NCBI RefSeq assembly: GCF_030063355.1 | Contig: NZ_JASISZ010000038.1 | Coordinates: forward strand, 24,868 to 78,522 | DNA length: 53,655 nt | From: Streptomyces sp. PH10-H1 | GTDB taxonomy: Bacteria; Actinomycetota; Actinomycetes; Streptomycetales; Streptomycetaceae | Reading direction: 5' to 3' | In this document: in pieces, positions 31,449 through 39,756 of the stretch | Numbering within the stretch: the stretch's first letter is position 1 | Layout: each line of letters opens with the position of its first letter | Program-made: the position numbers and the translations under genes | The notes under the pieces: model-generated | What the model saw: the letters and a program-made list of their open reading frames with translations, nothing else | The model's database searches: none | What the model was told of the DNA's origin: nothing

Positions 31449-32879
31449 TTACTGCTGCTCGGCGGGTCCGCGCTGGCTGCGGATGGCACGCGCCTCGGTC
31501 TCGGCTGCCTGCGCCCGCTCCTCCGCCCGGGTGGCCCGTGCGTCGGCGTTGTCGGCCCGCTCTTCGGCCTTGGTGATGCGGGCTTCGGCCCGGTCCGCCC
31601 GGGTCTCGGTCTCCTTGGCCCGGCGCTGTTCGCTGTCCGCGCGCTGCTCGGCGAGCTGGCGTTGCCGGGTCTGCTCGGCGAGCTCTTCGCGCACGGTGAC
31701 CAGTTCCGCGGCGATCTGGTCCCGCTCGGCGGCGGCCTCGGTCGCCAGGGCCCGCGCGGCGTCCTTGGCCGTGACGGCGGTGGTGGTGCTGTGTTCGGCG
31801 GCGGCCTGGGCGCGTTCGGCTTCCCGGGCCTGTGCCTCCGCGCTCTCGGCCCGCTCGACGGCGGCGGCTCGTACGGCCTCGGCGATGCGGGCGGCCTCCT
31901 CGGCGGTGTCCGCGCGGGTGACCGCGAGGCGCGCGGTCTCGACGGCGGCGGCGCGGTCGGCGGCGGCGTGTTCGGCGGCCGTGCGGGCTGCTTCCATCGC
32001 GGCAACGGCGGCGTCTTGCGCGCGCTGGGCGGCGACCTGCTGGCGTTCGGCTTCCCGCGCCTGTGCCTCGGCGGTGTCCGCGCGTTCGATGGCGCTGGTG
32101 CGCTCACGCTCGGCGTCCTCCCGGCGTGCGGTCTGGCCGGTGAGATCCCGCAACGCCTGATCGCGCTGGGCGACGGCTGCGGCGCGGGCCGTGTCGGCGG
32201 CGGTCGCCTGCGCGGTGGCCTGCTCGCTGCGCTCCTTGGCACGGCGGGCCTCCTCGGCGAATGCCACGCGGGCGGCCTCGGCGGAGACGGCTTTCCCCTC
32301 GGCCTCGCCCTGGAGCCGGGCGGCCTCCCGCGCGTCGGACAGCGCGGTGTCCCGTGCCCTCTCGGCGTCCTCCTTGGCCACCTTGTCGCGCTGGGCTGCG
32401 GCCTGCGCGGACTGGGCCTCGGCGCGGGCCTGCTGCGCGTCCCCCCGCGCGGTCGCGGCGTCGGCGGCGGCTCGGGCGGCGGTGCTGTTGGCGGCCGCCA
32501 CCTCGGAGGCGTTCGCAGCGCGGGCGGCAGCCAATCGCGCTTCCATGCCCTCGGGGCTCTTGACGCTCTGGATCTCGCGCATCAAGTCCTCGGAGACCTG
32601 CCCCAGCCGCTCCGTCAGCTCCTCCGCGCGGATCAACTGGCCGGGCAGTCCCGGACTCGTGCGCTCGCGAGCTCGGGCGGCCTTCGCGTCGTTCTGACAC
32701 CGCTTGTCGCAGTACTCCGGCGGCCGTCCGGCCCCGGTCCGGCTCTTGGGGATCCGGGCACCGCACGACGCGCACGGCTCGGGCCAGTACCCGTACGGGG
32801 CTTCCCCCTGCTGCTCGGAATCGGCGCCGGTGTCCGGCTCGTCGTCGCTCATCTCGCCCGTGGTGGTGTTGACGCTCAT
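31449..32879 (-). CDS. Zinc-finger coiled-coil protein
   Basis: A 476-residue protein. The N-terminal zinc motif CASCGARIPKSRTG plus YCDKRCQND (residues 35-65) precedes about 380 residues of near-perfect Ala/Glu/Arg/Gln coiled coil. It resembles KfrA- or TolA-like architectures on plasmids, with DNA binding at one end and a long rod. Its ATG overlaps the stop of a frame ending at 32876 (ATGA). This is relevant to the possible frameshift upstream. It is similar in style, but not in detail, to the coiled-coil protein at 6017-7018. Confidence 0.78.
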   Translation of the reverse strand: MSVNTTTGEMSDDEPDTGADSEQQGEAPYGYWPEPCASCGARIPKSRTGAGRPPEYCDKRCQNDAKAARARERTSPGLPGQLIRAEELTERLGQVSEDLMREIQSVKSPEGMEARLAAARAANASEVAAANSTAARAAADAATARGDAQQARAEAQSAQAAAQRDKVAKEDAERARDTALSDAREAARLQGEAEGKAVSAEAARVAFAEEARRAKERSEQATAQATAADTARAAAVAQRDQALRDLTGQTARREDAERERTSAIERADTAEAQAREAERQQVAAQRAQDAAVAAMEAARTAAEHAAADRAAAVETARLAVTRADTAEEAARIAEAVRAAAVERAESAEAQAREAERAQAAAEHSTTTAVTAKDAARALATEAAAERDQIAAELVTVREELAEQTRQRQLAEQRADSEQRRAKETETRADRAEARITKAEERADNADARATRAEERAQAAETEARAIRSQRGPAEQQ

Positions 32880-33852
32880 GCGGCTGCTGCTCTCGTGTCC
32901 GAAGTGCGGGAAGTGCTGGAGGGGTCGGGACCAATTCTGTCGATCCGACAGGGTCGGCGGCGCCGTTCTCGGTGTGGGGGTCGGGCGGTTGACGGTCGGC
33001 TGCCGGGACCGGCTCGGGGTGCTGCGGGTCCGGGCCGTAGTGGGTGATGACCGCGCCCGGGTCGTCGCCGTACTCGACCGGGGCCGGGTCGTCGACCTGC
33101 CGCCACACCGCCATCACCGCGGCGTGCCGGTCGGCGGCGTCCCGGACGGTGTGCTGCTCGTCCTGGGCCAACTGCTCAGCGCCCTCTACGGCGGCCAGGA
33201 CGCGGGCCTTGGTGACCTCGCTCTCGGCCGCCAGGCGATCCATCGCGGCGCGGGCGGCCACGTGCCGGCGGCGGGCCTCGCGGCCGCAGTAGAGCGGGGC
33301 GAGCCGGTCAGCCTCCTCGGCGGCCGGGACCGGCGCCTCCTTGCGCCACACCTGGTGAGCGCGGGCACCGTCCGCAGTGGCCACCACGGCACCCCATCCG
33401 GTGCCGCCCTCGTCGCGGGCCAGGAACCCCGCCTCGATCAGGGCCTCGACCCGGGCGCGGGCCACCTTGCGGCCTCGTGAAGTGAGCGAGGCCCGGGTCA
33501 GATCCAGCCGGAAGAACGTGCCGTCGTCGGCCCAGTGCAACAAGCCCGTCATCGCCCACAACACCGCGTCGGCCTGCGCGGCACTCCACCCAAGCCGGGC
33601 CGCCTGCTCGGCGCGGCGGTCCGCGTCCAACAGCTCGCGCACCGCCTCCTCATGCCCCGCGTAGTGCCGACGGGCCGCGAACAGCGCCGGACCGCGCTCC
33701 TCGAACCCCTCCTCGACCACAGTCCAGCCACCACCGGTACCGCAGCGCAGACACAGCACACCCCACCGGTCATCCCGCAAATTCAACGACCGGACCGCCA
33801 CCCGCGAATCCGGCAACTCGGCGGTACCGGCGACCTGCTGATGCATCATCAT
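32876..33852 (-). CDS. Hypothetical plasmid protein with a probable frameshift near its 3' end
   Basis: Starting at 33852 the frame encodes a plausible protein: SLNLRDDRWGVLCLRCGTGGG, then a winged-helix-like region (ADAVLWAMTGLLHWADDGTF, KVARARVEALIEAGFLARD) and an acidic linker reaching PDPHTENGAADP. After about 32940 this frame turns Arg/Gly-rich and would overlap the next gene by 775 bp. A neighbouring frame instead ends naturally (IGPDPSSTSRTSDTRAAAA) with a stop at 32876 overlapping the next ATG. I therefore place the end at 32876 and infer a one-base shift near 32935-32955, real or a sequencing error. Confidence 0.6.
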
Positions 33853-33866
33853 GTCTCGATCCTACC

Positions 33867-33900
33867 ATTTCTGGAATACTGTTTCTAGTATTCCAGAAAT
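33867..33900. promoter_or_regulatory. 14-bp inverted repeat upstream of the gene starting at 33852
   Basis: ATTTCTGGAATACT (33867-33880) and its exact complement (33887-33900) are separated by six bases. The segment is strikingly AT-rich for this molecule and ends 15 bp before the start codon. It is a likely operator overlapping the promoter. Confidence 0.65.
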
Positions 33901-34240
33901 TAAAATTGGCAACGGATTGCGGATTCTAGGTGGGGTTTCTGTCGGCTTCTCGCCGACCGGTTGCGCTGCGCGGACCGTGGTCCGCGTTCTCGGCCCCATC
34001 TCGGTGCCGGCGTTCTCGCGGCGGGCTGTGCGCCTCACGCCGTGTCAGTTTCCGCATGTGCATGCGAACTGTTGCCGGTCCTGCTGGGCCTCGGCGCCCG
34101 GGTGGAGGTCAGGCGCCGTAGTGGTCGTCCCGGTGGTGCTGGGCTTCCCGGTGCGAGTCTCACCGGCCGTCGTGCTCCGGTGCGGTTCGCGGTGGTGCGT
34201 CTGCGACTCTACCGCGTGCGCGGCCTGGAGGGCGAGAGCG
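33901..34240. other. 340-bp interval without a convincing gene
   Basis: Only Arg/Gly-rich open frames typical of high-GC non-coding DNA were found. One feature stands out: CATGTGCATGCGAA at 34055-34068, which recurs at 39000-39013 just upstream of the SprT-like gene. Confidence 0.5.
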
Positions 34241-34594
34241 TCACAGGTGGGCGTGTCGGGCGCCGGCTGCGGTAAGGACGTCCTCCGTCACCCGGTCCTC
34301 CCAGAGCTGCCACATGGTGATAGCCAAGTGGGCCGGCTCCTCGTACTGCGGGTGCCGCGCCGCAAGATGGGCCAGGGCGTGTGCGCGGCGGCGGTGGTGA
34401 CCGGCGACGTCATGGGCGCTGGGCGGCTCGACGCCGTACCGCGTCGCGTCCAGGGCGCTCGTCAGGAGCTCGGCGCCCTCGTGGCTGAGTCGGGCGAGCT
34501 CGGCGTATCCGGCGGCGTCGCTGCTGGCGGCCGGGCCAGGCAGGGCCAGCAGGAATCCGCGGGCCTGCGTGTGCTCCTCGGCGCTCAGGGCCAC
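34241..34594 (-). CDS. Hypothetical helical protein downstream of Rep
   Basis: A 117-residue protein, starting at GTG behind AGGAAAGG. It is helical throughout (SAEEHTQARGFLLALPGP, HEGAELLTSALDATRYG, ITMWQLWEDRVTEDVLTA). It follows the rep gene by about 45 bp and is likely in the same transcript. No family is recognised. Confidence 0.62.
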   Translation of the reverse strand: MALSAEEHTQARGFLLALPGPAASSDAAGYAELARLSHEGAELLTSALDATRYGVEPPSAHDVAGHHRRRAHALAHLAARHPQYEEPAHLAITMWQLWEDRVTEDVLTAAGARHAHL

Positions 34595-34638
34595 GGTGCT
34601 GCCTTTCCTCGGCTGGACAGTGACGGGGCACCAGGATC

Positions 34639-36930
34639 TCACGCGGCGGCCGCCGTGGTGTCGGTCTCGGCGATCTGCGGGGCGAGCTGGCTGCGGACGG
34701 CGGGCAGCTCGACGACACGGCCAGCCTGGGCGAGCTCGTCGGCGGCCGCGAAGTACTCCAGGGCGCCGATGCGCTGGGCCTCGATCTCCCATGCCCGGCG
34801 GTGGTCCGCCCGGCCTTTGCCGGGCTGGCTGCCGGTGCTCTTCGCCCCGGGGAAGCGGGGGTACTTGCGGTCGTACGGATCCATCCCCGGCAGCACCATC
34901 TGATCCGCCGGCGCCCTCATGCCCTGCTCGCGCTTCACCTCGATGAACTCCCTGCACCACTCGACGTCACGTGACCACCACCGCGCCCGCTCCTGGTCGA
35001 CCACGGCCGTCATCACCTGCTCCGCGGTGCGTGTCGCGGTCCCCAACTCCGCGGCCGCCTCGTACAGGCTCCTCGACGTGCGTACGGCTCTCTGCCGTCC
35101 TGTCCGGGGGTCGGTCCTGATCTGGATCACCTGCACTGTCTGGAGAGCGTCCAGGTGCCTCCTGATGGTGTCCTCCCCGTACCCGGTAGCCACGGTGAGT
35201 TGAGAGAGCTGGACACCCGTCTCCAGGGCCTCCAGGGTGCGGGCAGCGTGGTGACCCAAGGAGTGCCACAGGCCGGACTGTTGAAAAACGATCTTCGCGG
35301 GGAGCTGCGAGAGAAGAACATTGAGGGCGGGGGGGGGCGGGGTGTTACCACTTCTGTCGGACCCCGTGTGAACTGGGGTTTTGTGCGGCGTAGCGGGGAC
35401 GGCAGGGAGGGTGTGGAGCGCGCATCGGTGGTGCTCGCTGGTGGGGCACTGGTGCTCGGCGGCGACGGCGATGCGGCGGGCGATGCCCCCGGCCAGGCTG
35501 GCGGGAGCGGTCTCCGCCAACCACCCGTCAGGCAACAGCCGCTCGCGCAGTGCCTGGGCGACGGTATCGGCATGGCACCCCGCCAGCACCGCCACGACGC
35601 GGCAGGATGCGGACACGTCCGCGCTGCCGGACCGCGCCATGAGGTAAGCCACGGCACGCAGAATCGCGCGGTCCATGGGGCCGGACTGCCGGGCCCAGTA
35701 CGCAGCGCCTACCGCCTCCATCCGGGCCAACAGGTCCGCGGCGGCCGCCGCGCCCTCGGTCAGTGCCTCGGTGGCGTCGGGGGTGTCGGTGGCGCGGCGG
35801 GGGCGGCGGGCCGCGTCCCAGACGGCGAGCTGCCAGCACCGCTTCATCCGGCTCCTGGCCTGCGCCGGGGACAGAGCCACGCGCCGGGCGCCGTTGCTGC
35901 TCGTCCGCAGCCATTCCAGGGCCGGGGAAGCCCTCTTGTCGGCAACGAGCTGGGCGGCCTGGTCATAGGACCACCCGGCCGCCGCGAGCATCACCAGGAC
36001 CGTATGGACGATCCGCTGATGGTCGCCGGCCCCGGTGCCGGGCGTGCGGTGCAGTGCGGCCAGGGCCTTGGTCCCCACCGGCCGCCACGGCACCGCGATG
36101 CGGTCGTGCCCGCTGGCATCCTGGGCGATCGGCCGCAGCACCGGACCGCGTGCCGCGATCGACGGCGGCACCACCCGGCCCCGCTGGTACTCCCGGCCCG
36201 CTACCCGCTGCGCGGGTACCGTCTCGGTGCGGAAGGCGGTGGTGGTGGCCGCGCGCCGCTCGTCGAGCAATGCCGGCGCCCCGGCCATCGCCTCCAACGT
36301 CGCGGCGAAATCCTCGAACCGCTCCACCGCCGACCCAGACCGCAGGATGACGACGGCTTCACCGATCGTGTGGGCCGTCAGCCGGGCGAATCCGCCCTTG
36401 CGGTGCAGGGATCCGGGCGGGCGTACGGCGCCGGCCGCCGGGTTCGTCATCGGGGAGGTGTCGAGCGTCGGGAACAGCGCCTGCGCGGCCTCCATGATCC
36501 TGAGCGCGAGGGACGGGCTCATGCCCTTCGGCACCGACGTCCACAGGTGCACTCCCCCGCCCGGTCCGGACGCCACAGGAACCGCCCGGATGCCGTGAGC
36601 CGCCAGCAACTTGCCCAGCGCGAGCGCGTCGGCCCACACGCGGACCGCGCCGCCCCGGCTGGCGTCCAGGTCGAACACCACGAACAGGAAGCGGTACACG
36701 TCGTTCTGTGCCCACTGACGGCGTGCCAGGTACATGGCAACCGGCCGCGCCGTGGTCGCCTCGCTGTTGGGCAACGAATCGGGGTAATAGTTCCCCCATC
36801 CGGCTCCCTCCGGTCCGGCGGCCCGGTGCATCCTGCCTGGAGAAAGGCTCAGGAACTCGGTCAAAATGCTCTGTTCTTCGCTGGCGGTGACGTCGACAAG
36901 TCCGCTGATCGACACTCCGATTGGCGGCAT
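34639..36930 (-). CDS. Replication protein with archaeo-eukaryotic-type primase domain
   Basis: A 763-residue protein. Residues about 20-230 carry AEP primase motifs: the metal-binding FVVFDLDASRGG near 85, then VPVASGPGGGVHLWTSVPKG near 115, which is the sGxGxHxW-type motif. GAVRPPGSLHRKGG follows. The remainder is helical with probable winged helices (TLEALETGVQLSQLTVATGY, EDTIRRHLDALQTVQVIQI) for origin recognition. It is preceded by a CopG-like gene and a 200-bp leader. It is the best replication initiator candidate. Confidence 0.82.
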   Translation of the reverse strand: MPPIGVSISGLVDVTASEEQSILTEFLSLSPGRMHRAAGPEGAGWGNYYPDSLPNSEATTARPVAMYLARRQWAQNDVYRFLFVVFDLDASRGGAVRVWADALALGKLLAAHGIRAVPVASGPGGGVHLWTSVPKGMSPSLALRIMEAAQALFPTLDTSPMTNPAAGAVRPPGSLHRKGGFARLTAHTIGEAVVILRSGSAVERFEDFAATLEAMAGAPALLDERRAATTTAFRTETVPAQRVAGREYQRGRVVPPSIAARGPVLRPIAQDASGHDRIAVPWRPVGTKALAALHRTPGTGAGDHQRIVHTVLVMLAAAGWSYDQAAQLVADKRASPALEWLRTSSNGARRVALSPAQARSRMKRCWQLAVWDAARRPRRATDTPDATEALTEGAAAAADLLARMEAVGAAYWARQSGPMDRAILRAVAYLMARSGSADVSASCRVVAVLAGCHADTVAQALRERLLPDGWLAETAPASLAGGIARRIAVAAEHQCPTSEHHRCALHTLPAVPATPHKTPVHTGSDRSGNTPPPPALNVLLSQLPAKIVFQQSGLWHSLGHHAARTLEALETGVQLSQLTVATGYGEDTIRRHLDALQTVQVIQIRTDPRTGRQRAVRTSRSLYEAAAELGTATRTAEQVMTAVVDQERARWWSRDVEWCREFIEVKREQGMRAPADQMVLPGMDPYDRKYPRFPGAKSTGSQPGKGRADHRRAWEIEAQRIGALEYFAAADELAQAGRVVELPAVRSQLAPQIAETDTTAAAA

Positions 36931-36969
36931 AGCTGTTCCGTCACCATCGCTTGTTGCTACGATGGCGCT

Positions 36970-37132
36970 GTCCTCTTCGGTCTGGTGGACGCACAGAAGC
37001 TCGGTCCGGCGGTTGATCCGTCAGATGGGGCCCTGCTTGGGAATGAGACTCCTCGGGTGGCAGCCCGTATGAGGAGACTCAAAGATCATTCAGTTGTCCC
37101 TGTCCGGCGCCCCCTTCACGGGGGCCTTTTTT
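36970..37132 (+). ncRNA. Candidate countertranscribed RNA in the rep leader
   Basis: Between copG and rep, both on the minus strand, a plus-strand intrinsic terminator lies at 37109-37125, with a GCCCCC/GGGGGC stem followed by eight T. No plus-strand gene would need it. A possible -10 TACGAT (36958-36963) lies upstream, with only a weak -35. An internal stem-loop is visible around 37040-37075. The arrangement matches the CopG/RNAII antisense scheme of pMV158-type plasmids, so a 160-nt antisense RNA limiting rep translation is proposed. The promoter call is weak. Confidence 0.5.
37109..37132 (+). terminator. Plus-strand intrinsic terminator between copG and rep
   Basis: A six-base GC stem with a TTCAC loop is followed directly by eight T residues. 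This is the only classical hairpin-plus-T-run terminator found in the window. Its orientation is opposite to both flanking genes. Confidence 0.8.
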
Positions 37133-37363
37133 TTAGCTAGCTATGCGCGCCTCCCGGGAGGCGGCCGGTACCTGTTGCCCGTGCAACTCTTTGAGTGCGC
37201 GGCGGAGTACTTCGGACCCGGACACACCCATGACACGGATCAGGTCCTCGTACCAAATGCGCGCCGGCTCTCCGGGTTCCATCAACACGGATGCGCGAAT
37301 CGGCTTATCGGCGGCGAACGCGCCGGTTTTGCCTCGCTGCTGCACTCCTCTGGGTCCTGCCAT
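37133..37363 (-). CDS. CopG-like RHH regulator upstream of rep
   Basis: A 76-residue protein, taking the ATG at 37363. An upstream ATG at 37396 is also possible. Residues 20-65 fit a ribbon-helix-helix: strand KPIRASVLM, helix 1 ARIWYEDLIRVMG, turn SGSE and helix 2 VLRRALKELH. It lies 200 bp before rep in the same direction. This is the position of the copy-number repressors that control their own and rep transcription. A 15-bp palindrome upstream is a likely operator. Confidence 0.75.
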   Translation of the reverse strand: MAGPRGVQQRGKTGAFAADKPIRASVLMEPGEPARIWYEDLIRVMGVSGSEVLRRALKELHGQQVPAASREARIAS

Positions 37364-37416
37364 GATCGCGATCTTAGACCCAAGAGCCGCGTTCATGTTG
37401 CACGACTGGGCGTGTT

Positions 37417-37431
37417 GGAAGAACTTCTTCC
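37417..37431. promoter_or_regulatory. Candidate CopG operator
   Basis: The perfect palindrome GGAAGAA-C-TTCTTCC lies about 54 bp upstream of the copG start. A second palindrome, GGGCGAATTCGCCC, is at 37457-37470. Either could bind the RHH protein. Confidence 0.5.
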
Positions 37432-37498
37432 GGTGACGGGAGTGTTTGGCGGGCCCTATGGGCGAATTCGCCCGGATCGTAATGGGTCTGATGGCCGG

Positions 37499-38053
37499 TC
37501 AGACAGCGCCGCTCGGCGTGTCGCGCGCCTGGGCGGTGAATCCGCGGCGGCGTGCGGTGGTCTCGACGTACGGCACGTGGGTGGGGCACGTCTCCACTGC
37601 GGCGACCTGCTCGCCGGCGGGGTCGCGCAGGATCATGCGGTGGGCGGCGGCGGGGACTTGGCCGTACCGGTCGCGCATTCCGCGGCCCACGCATACTTCG
37701 CATTCGGTGTACGTGCCTGCGGCCAGCGGTGGGGCTGGGACCTCGACGGTGATTTCGCGGATCACCTCACGCACTACCTCGACGATCTCGACCCTGGTCA
37801 TGGTGGCGCGCTGGGCGGCCAGGATCTCGGCGGCCGGCACGGCGACGGGCGGAAGCGTCCACTTCTGATCCACGCGGGCGCTGGCGGCCGCCAACCGCTC
37901 TTGCGGCGGTAGGGCGAGGCGGCGTTGCTTCTCGGCCTTGGCGGCGGCGTGACGCTCAGCCTCTGCCCGCCGCGCCGCCTTCAACCGGCGGTTCTCTTCC
38001 TCCTGCTGACGCTTGGCGCTCAGGCGCTGTGAGACGTCTCCGGGGGTTGCCAT
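37499..38053 (-). CDS. Hypothetical protein with charged coiled start and Cys-rich C-terminal domain
   Basis: A 184-residue protein starting MATPGDVSQRLSAKRQQEEE. The first half is a charged helix rich in Arg/Lys/Glu/Ala. The second half contains YTECEVCVGRGMRDRYGQVP and VAAVETCPTHVPYVETTARR, a possible zinc-binding CxxC plus C..H unit. Unknown function. It follows the SprT-like gene after a terminator. Confidence 0.65.
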   Translation of the reverse strand: MATPGDVSQRLSAKRQQEEENRRLKAARRAEAERHAAAKAEKQRRLALPPQERLAAASARVDQKWTLPPVAVPAAEILAAQRATMTRVEIVEVVREVIREITVEVPAPPLAAGTYTECEVCVGRGMRDRYGQVPAAAHRMILRDPAGEQVAAVETCPTHVPYVETTARRRGFTAQARDTPSGAV

Positions 38054-38083
38054 CTGTCCATCATCGACCATCGGTTGAACGCG

Positions 38084-38113
38084 GGTGGGCCACACCGAGC
38101 GGTGTGGCCCACC
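38084..38113. terminator. Terminator after the SprT-like gene
   Basis: A 13-bp perfect stem (38084-38096 with 38101-38113) and a GAGC loop follow the stop at 38130, read on the minus strand. Confidence 0.85.
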
Positions 38114-38129
38114 TGGTCGCCCTGGCAGG

Positions 38130-38981
38130 CTAGCTGTCGGTCTGCGGGTCGGTCTCCTGCGGGGCAACCGGTACGAAATCAGCTCCGCACTGGCCGCAGA
38201 AAACGGGCTCGGGCTCCTCGCCGACGGGGGCGAACGCGGCCCCGCACAGACCACAGATCACGGGGCCCGCTTCGTACATGGCCGGAGTGACCTGCATGGA
38301 TCGCGGCTTCTTGCACTGGCACACGACTTTGAAGCGCTTTCCGTTGCGCTTGTCCTTCTCCTCTTCCTGCTCTGCGCCGCCCTCGTCCTGGGCGCTGTCG
38401 CCGGCCTCGTCCTGTTCGGTGGGCCGCGGGGCGTATCCCCGGTAGGGCAGTGCGGCAGCGTCCAGGGCCTCGATCACCTCGGCGTACGCGGCCGCCGTGG
38501 TGTCGGGCAGGGTGCAGAACGCCCAGCCGTGCGTGGGGACGGACTCGCGCGGGCCCTGCATGCCCATCTCCTCCGCGAGTTCAACGAACTTCTTGTTGTG
38601 GTACCTCAGCGCGTCGCCGCTGCAGTCCTTGATGCCCCGGGTGGTGGCGACGCCGTGGGCGGCCTCGTGGATCATGACCGCCAGGACTTCCCGGGCACCC
38701 TGGGCGATGAGTTCGCCCGCAATGAACATCTCGTGCGCGCGGGTGCTGCCCTCACGGGTGGCCCACTGCCTCTCAACGAAGTGGCCCAATCGGGCGCCCC
38801 CGTGTTGGTTCTGGTTGCCGGTGATGAGCACGGCGCGCGGTACGTCCGGGTGGCGGTCGCGGATCGCTGCCCACGCGGTTTCCAACGCTGCGATGATCCG
38901 GCCGCCGTGGTCGAGCTCGCGGGCCGGGGCTGCGGCCTGCTCGGGGATGGTGGCGGTGGGGGTGTCCGTGGCGTCGGTCAT
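38130..38981 (-). CDS. SprT-like zinc metalloprotein
   Basis: A 283-residue protein using the ATG at 38981 behind AGGAAACGG. The metalloprotease motif EVLAVMIHEAAHGVATTRG has HEAAH near residue 120. It is followed by RYHNKKFVELAEEMG, as in SprT-like proteins. The C-terminus carries two zinc ribbons, VCQCKKPR/CGLCGAAF and VFCGQCGADF. SprT-type proteins in eukaryotes repair DNA-protein crosslinks. A plasmid copy could remove relaxase or other protein adducts, but this is speculation. Confidence 0.8.
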   Translation of the reverse strand: MTDATDTPTATIPEQAAAPARELDHGGRIIAALETAWAAIRDRHPDVPRAVLITGNQNQHGGARLGHFVERQWATREGSTRAHEMFIAGELIAQGAREVLAVMIHEAAHGVATTRGIKDCSGDALRYHNKKFVELAEEMGMQGPRESVPTHGWAFCTLPDTTAAAYAEVIEALDAAALPYRGYAPRPTEQDEAGDSAQDEGGAEQEEEKDKRNGKRFKVVCQCKKPRSMQVTPAMYEAGPVICGLCGAAFAPVGEEPEPVFCGQCGADFVPVAPQETDPQTDS

Positions 38982-39066
38982 CTGCCGTTTCCTCATTCTC
39001 ATGTGCATGCGAAGTCTGGACCAGAAAGGGGCCGGGGGCGGCGGTGTCGCTGCCCCCGGCGGCTGG

Positions 39067-39546
39067 CTACTTCCGGTCCGTCGTGCGCTGTGCGGGGAAG
39101 CGGAGGGGTTCGACCGAGCGGCGCGGGCCGGGGATGCTCGGGATCACCGGCGCGTTGTCGTCATGACTGTCGGTGTCGGCGCGCAGATCCCGCGCGGTGA
39201 GGAACTGCGCGAGGGCGTGGAGGCAGTGAGCCGTGTCGATGTCGAACGCGCGGCCCGGGGCACCGTCGTAGAGGATTTCCGCCCGCTCGCCGGAGAACAC
39301 ACCGTCGGGGGAGGTGTAGAGAACGGCCGTCCATGCGGTGTGCTCGCTGGGCAGGTGGTGGATCCGGGCGTCGTCGGCAATGCCGATGCTCGCGCCGTCC
39401 GCCAGGTCGACGAATACCGCCCAGCAGCCCCCCGCCACGTCCCGGGCGGTAGAGGTCAGCCCCTGCCGGGACAATGCGGCCTGGAGGCGCCCTCCGGCGG
39501 TCTCCTGGTAGGGCGTCATGCGGCTGTCGTTGCTGCTCGTGCTCAT
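39067..39546 (-). CDS. Hypothetical protein of the leader regulon
   Basis: A 159-residue protein, ATG at 39546, beginning MSTSSNDSRMTPYQETAGGR. The core has strands typical of an alpha/beta fold (GGCWAVFVDLADGASIGIAD, HTAWTAVLYTSPDGVFSGER, FDIDTAHCLHALAQFLTARD). It resembles small uncharacterised Streptomyces plasmid proteins. It is preceded by a complete copy of the shared promoter/hairpin leader. Confidence 0.7.
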   Translation of the reverse strand: MSTSSNDSRMTPYQETAGGRLQAALSRQGLTSTARDVAGGCWAVFVDLADGASIGIADDARIHHLPSEHTAWTAVLYTSPDGVFSGERAEILYDGAPGRAFDIDTAHCLHALAQFLTARDLRADTDSHDDNAPVIPSIPGPRRSVEPLRFPAQRTTDRK

Positions 39547-39664
39547 GGGGAACTCCGTGGTGTGTAGGGAGTGGCCCGGCCGGTCGGCCGGGCGATGCGT
39601 CGGGAAGCGGTGCCAACCCCTCCCGAACAAGCTCTATTAAACCATGTTTAACTCTGGCTGTCCA
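39547..39664 (-). promoter_or_regulatory. Shared leader module 1
   Basis: On the minus strand: -35 TGGACA (39664-39659), 17-bp spacer, -10 TTTAAT (39641-39636). Next is a hairpin with stem CGGGA/TCCCG (39625-39601) and loop core GGTTGGCACCG. A GC-rich second hairpin (GGCCGACCGGCC region) and the box CCCTACACA follow, just before the start region. The same modules precede at least five other genes. Confidence 0.75.
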
Positions 39665-39756
39665 GCCTTCTTGCTACGCCGATCGAGTGAAGGTACTGGT
39701 CAGGTGCCTCGGGGGCCGACTGCCGCAACTGGGGCCGGCCAGCTGCGGCGTGGTGG

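Noticed and set aside
32104..32875. Extension of the 33852 frame down to 32104
   Set aside because: It overlaps the zinc-finger coiled-coil gene and has Arg-rich, non-protein-like composition. A frameshift near 32940 explains the data better.
33930..34275. Small plus-strand frames in the 33.9-34.2 kb gap
   Set aside because: They are Arg/Ser/Pro-rich with no ribosome site and no family resemblance.
39546..39630. N-terminal extension MFGRGWHRFPTHRPADRPGH on the 39067 gene, and the similar MFGRGWHRLPDHRPADRPGR on the 41317 gene
   Set aside because: These are translations of the shared leader DNA. The internal ATG with a proper ribosome site is the true start. Their similarity reflects the leader, not a protein domain.
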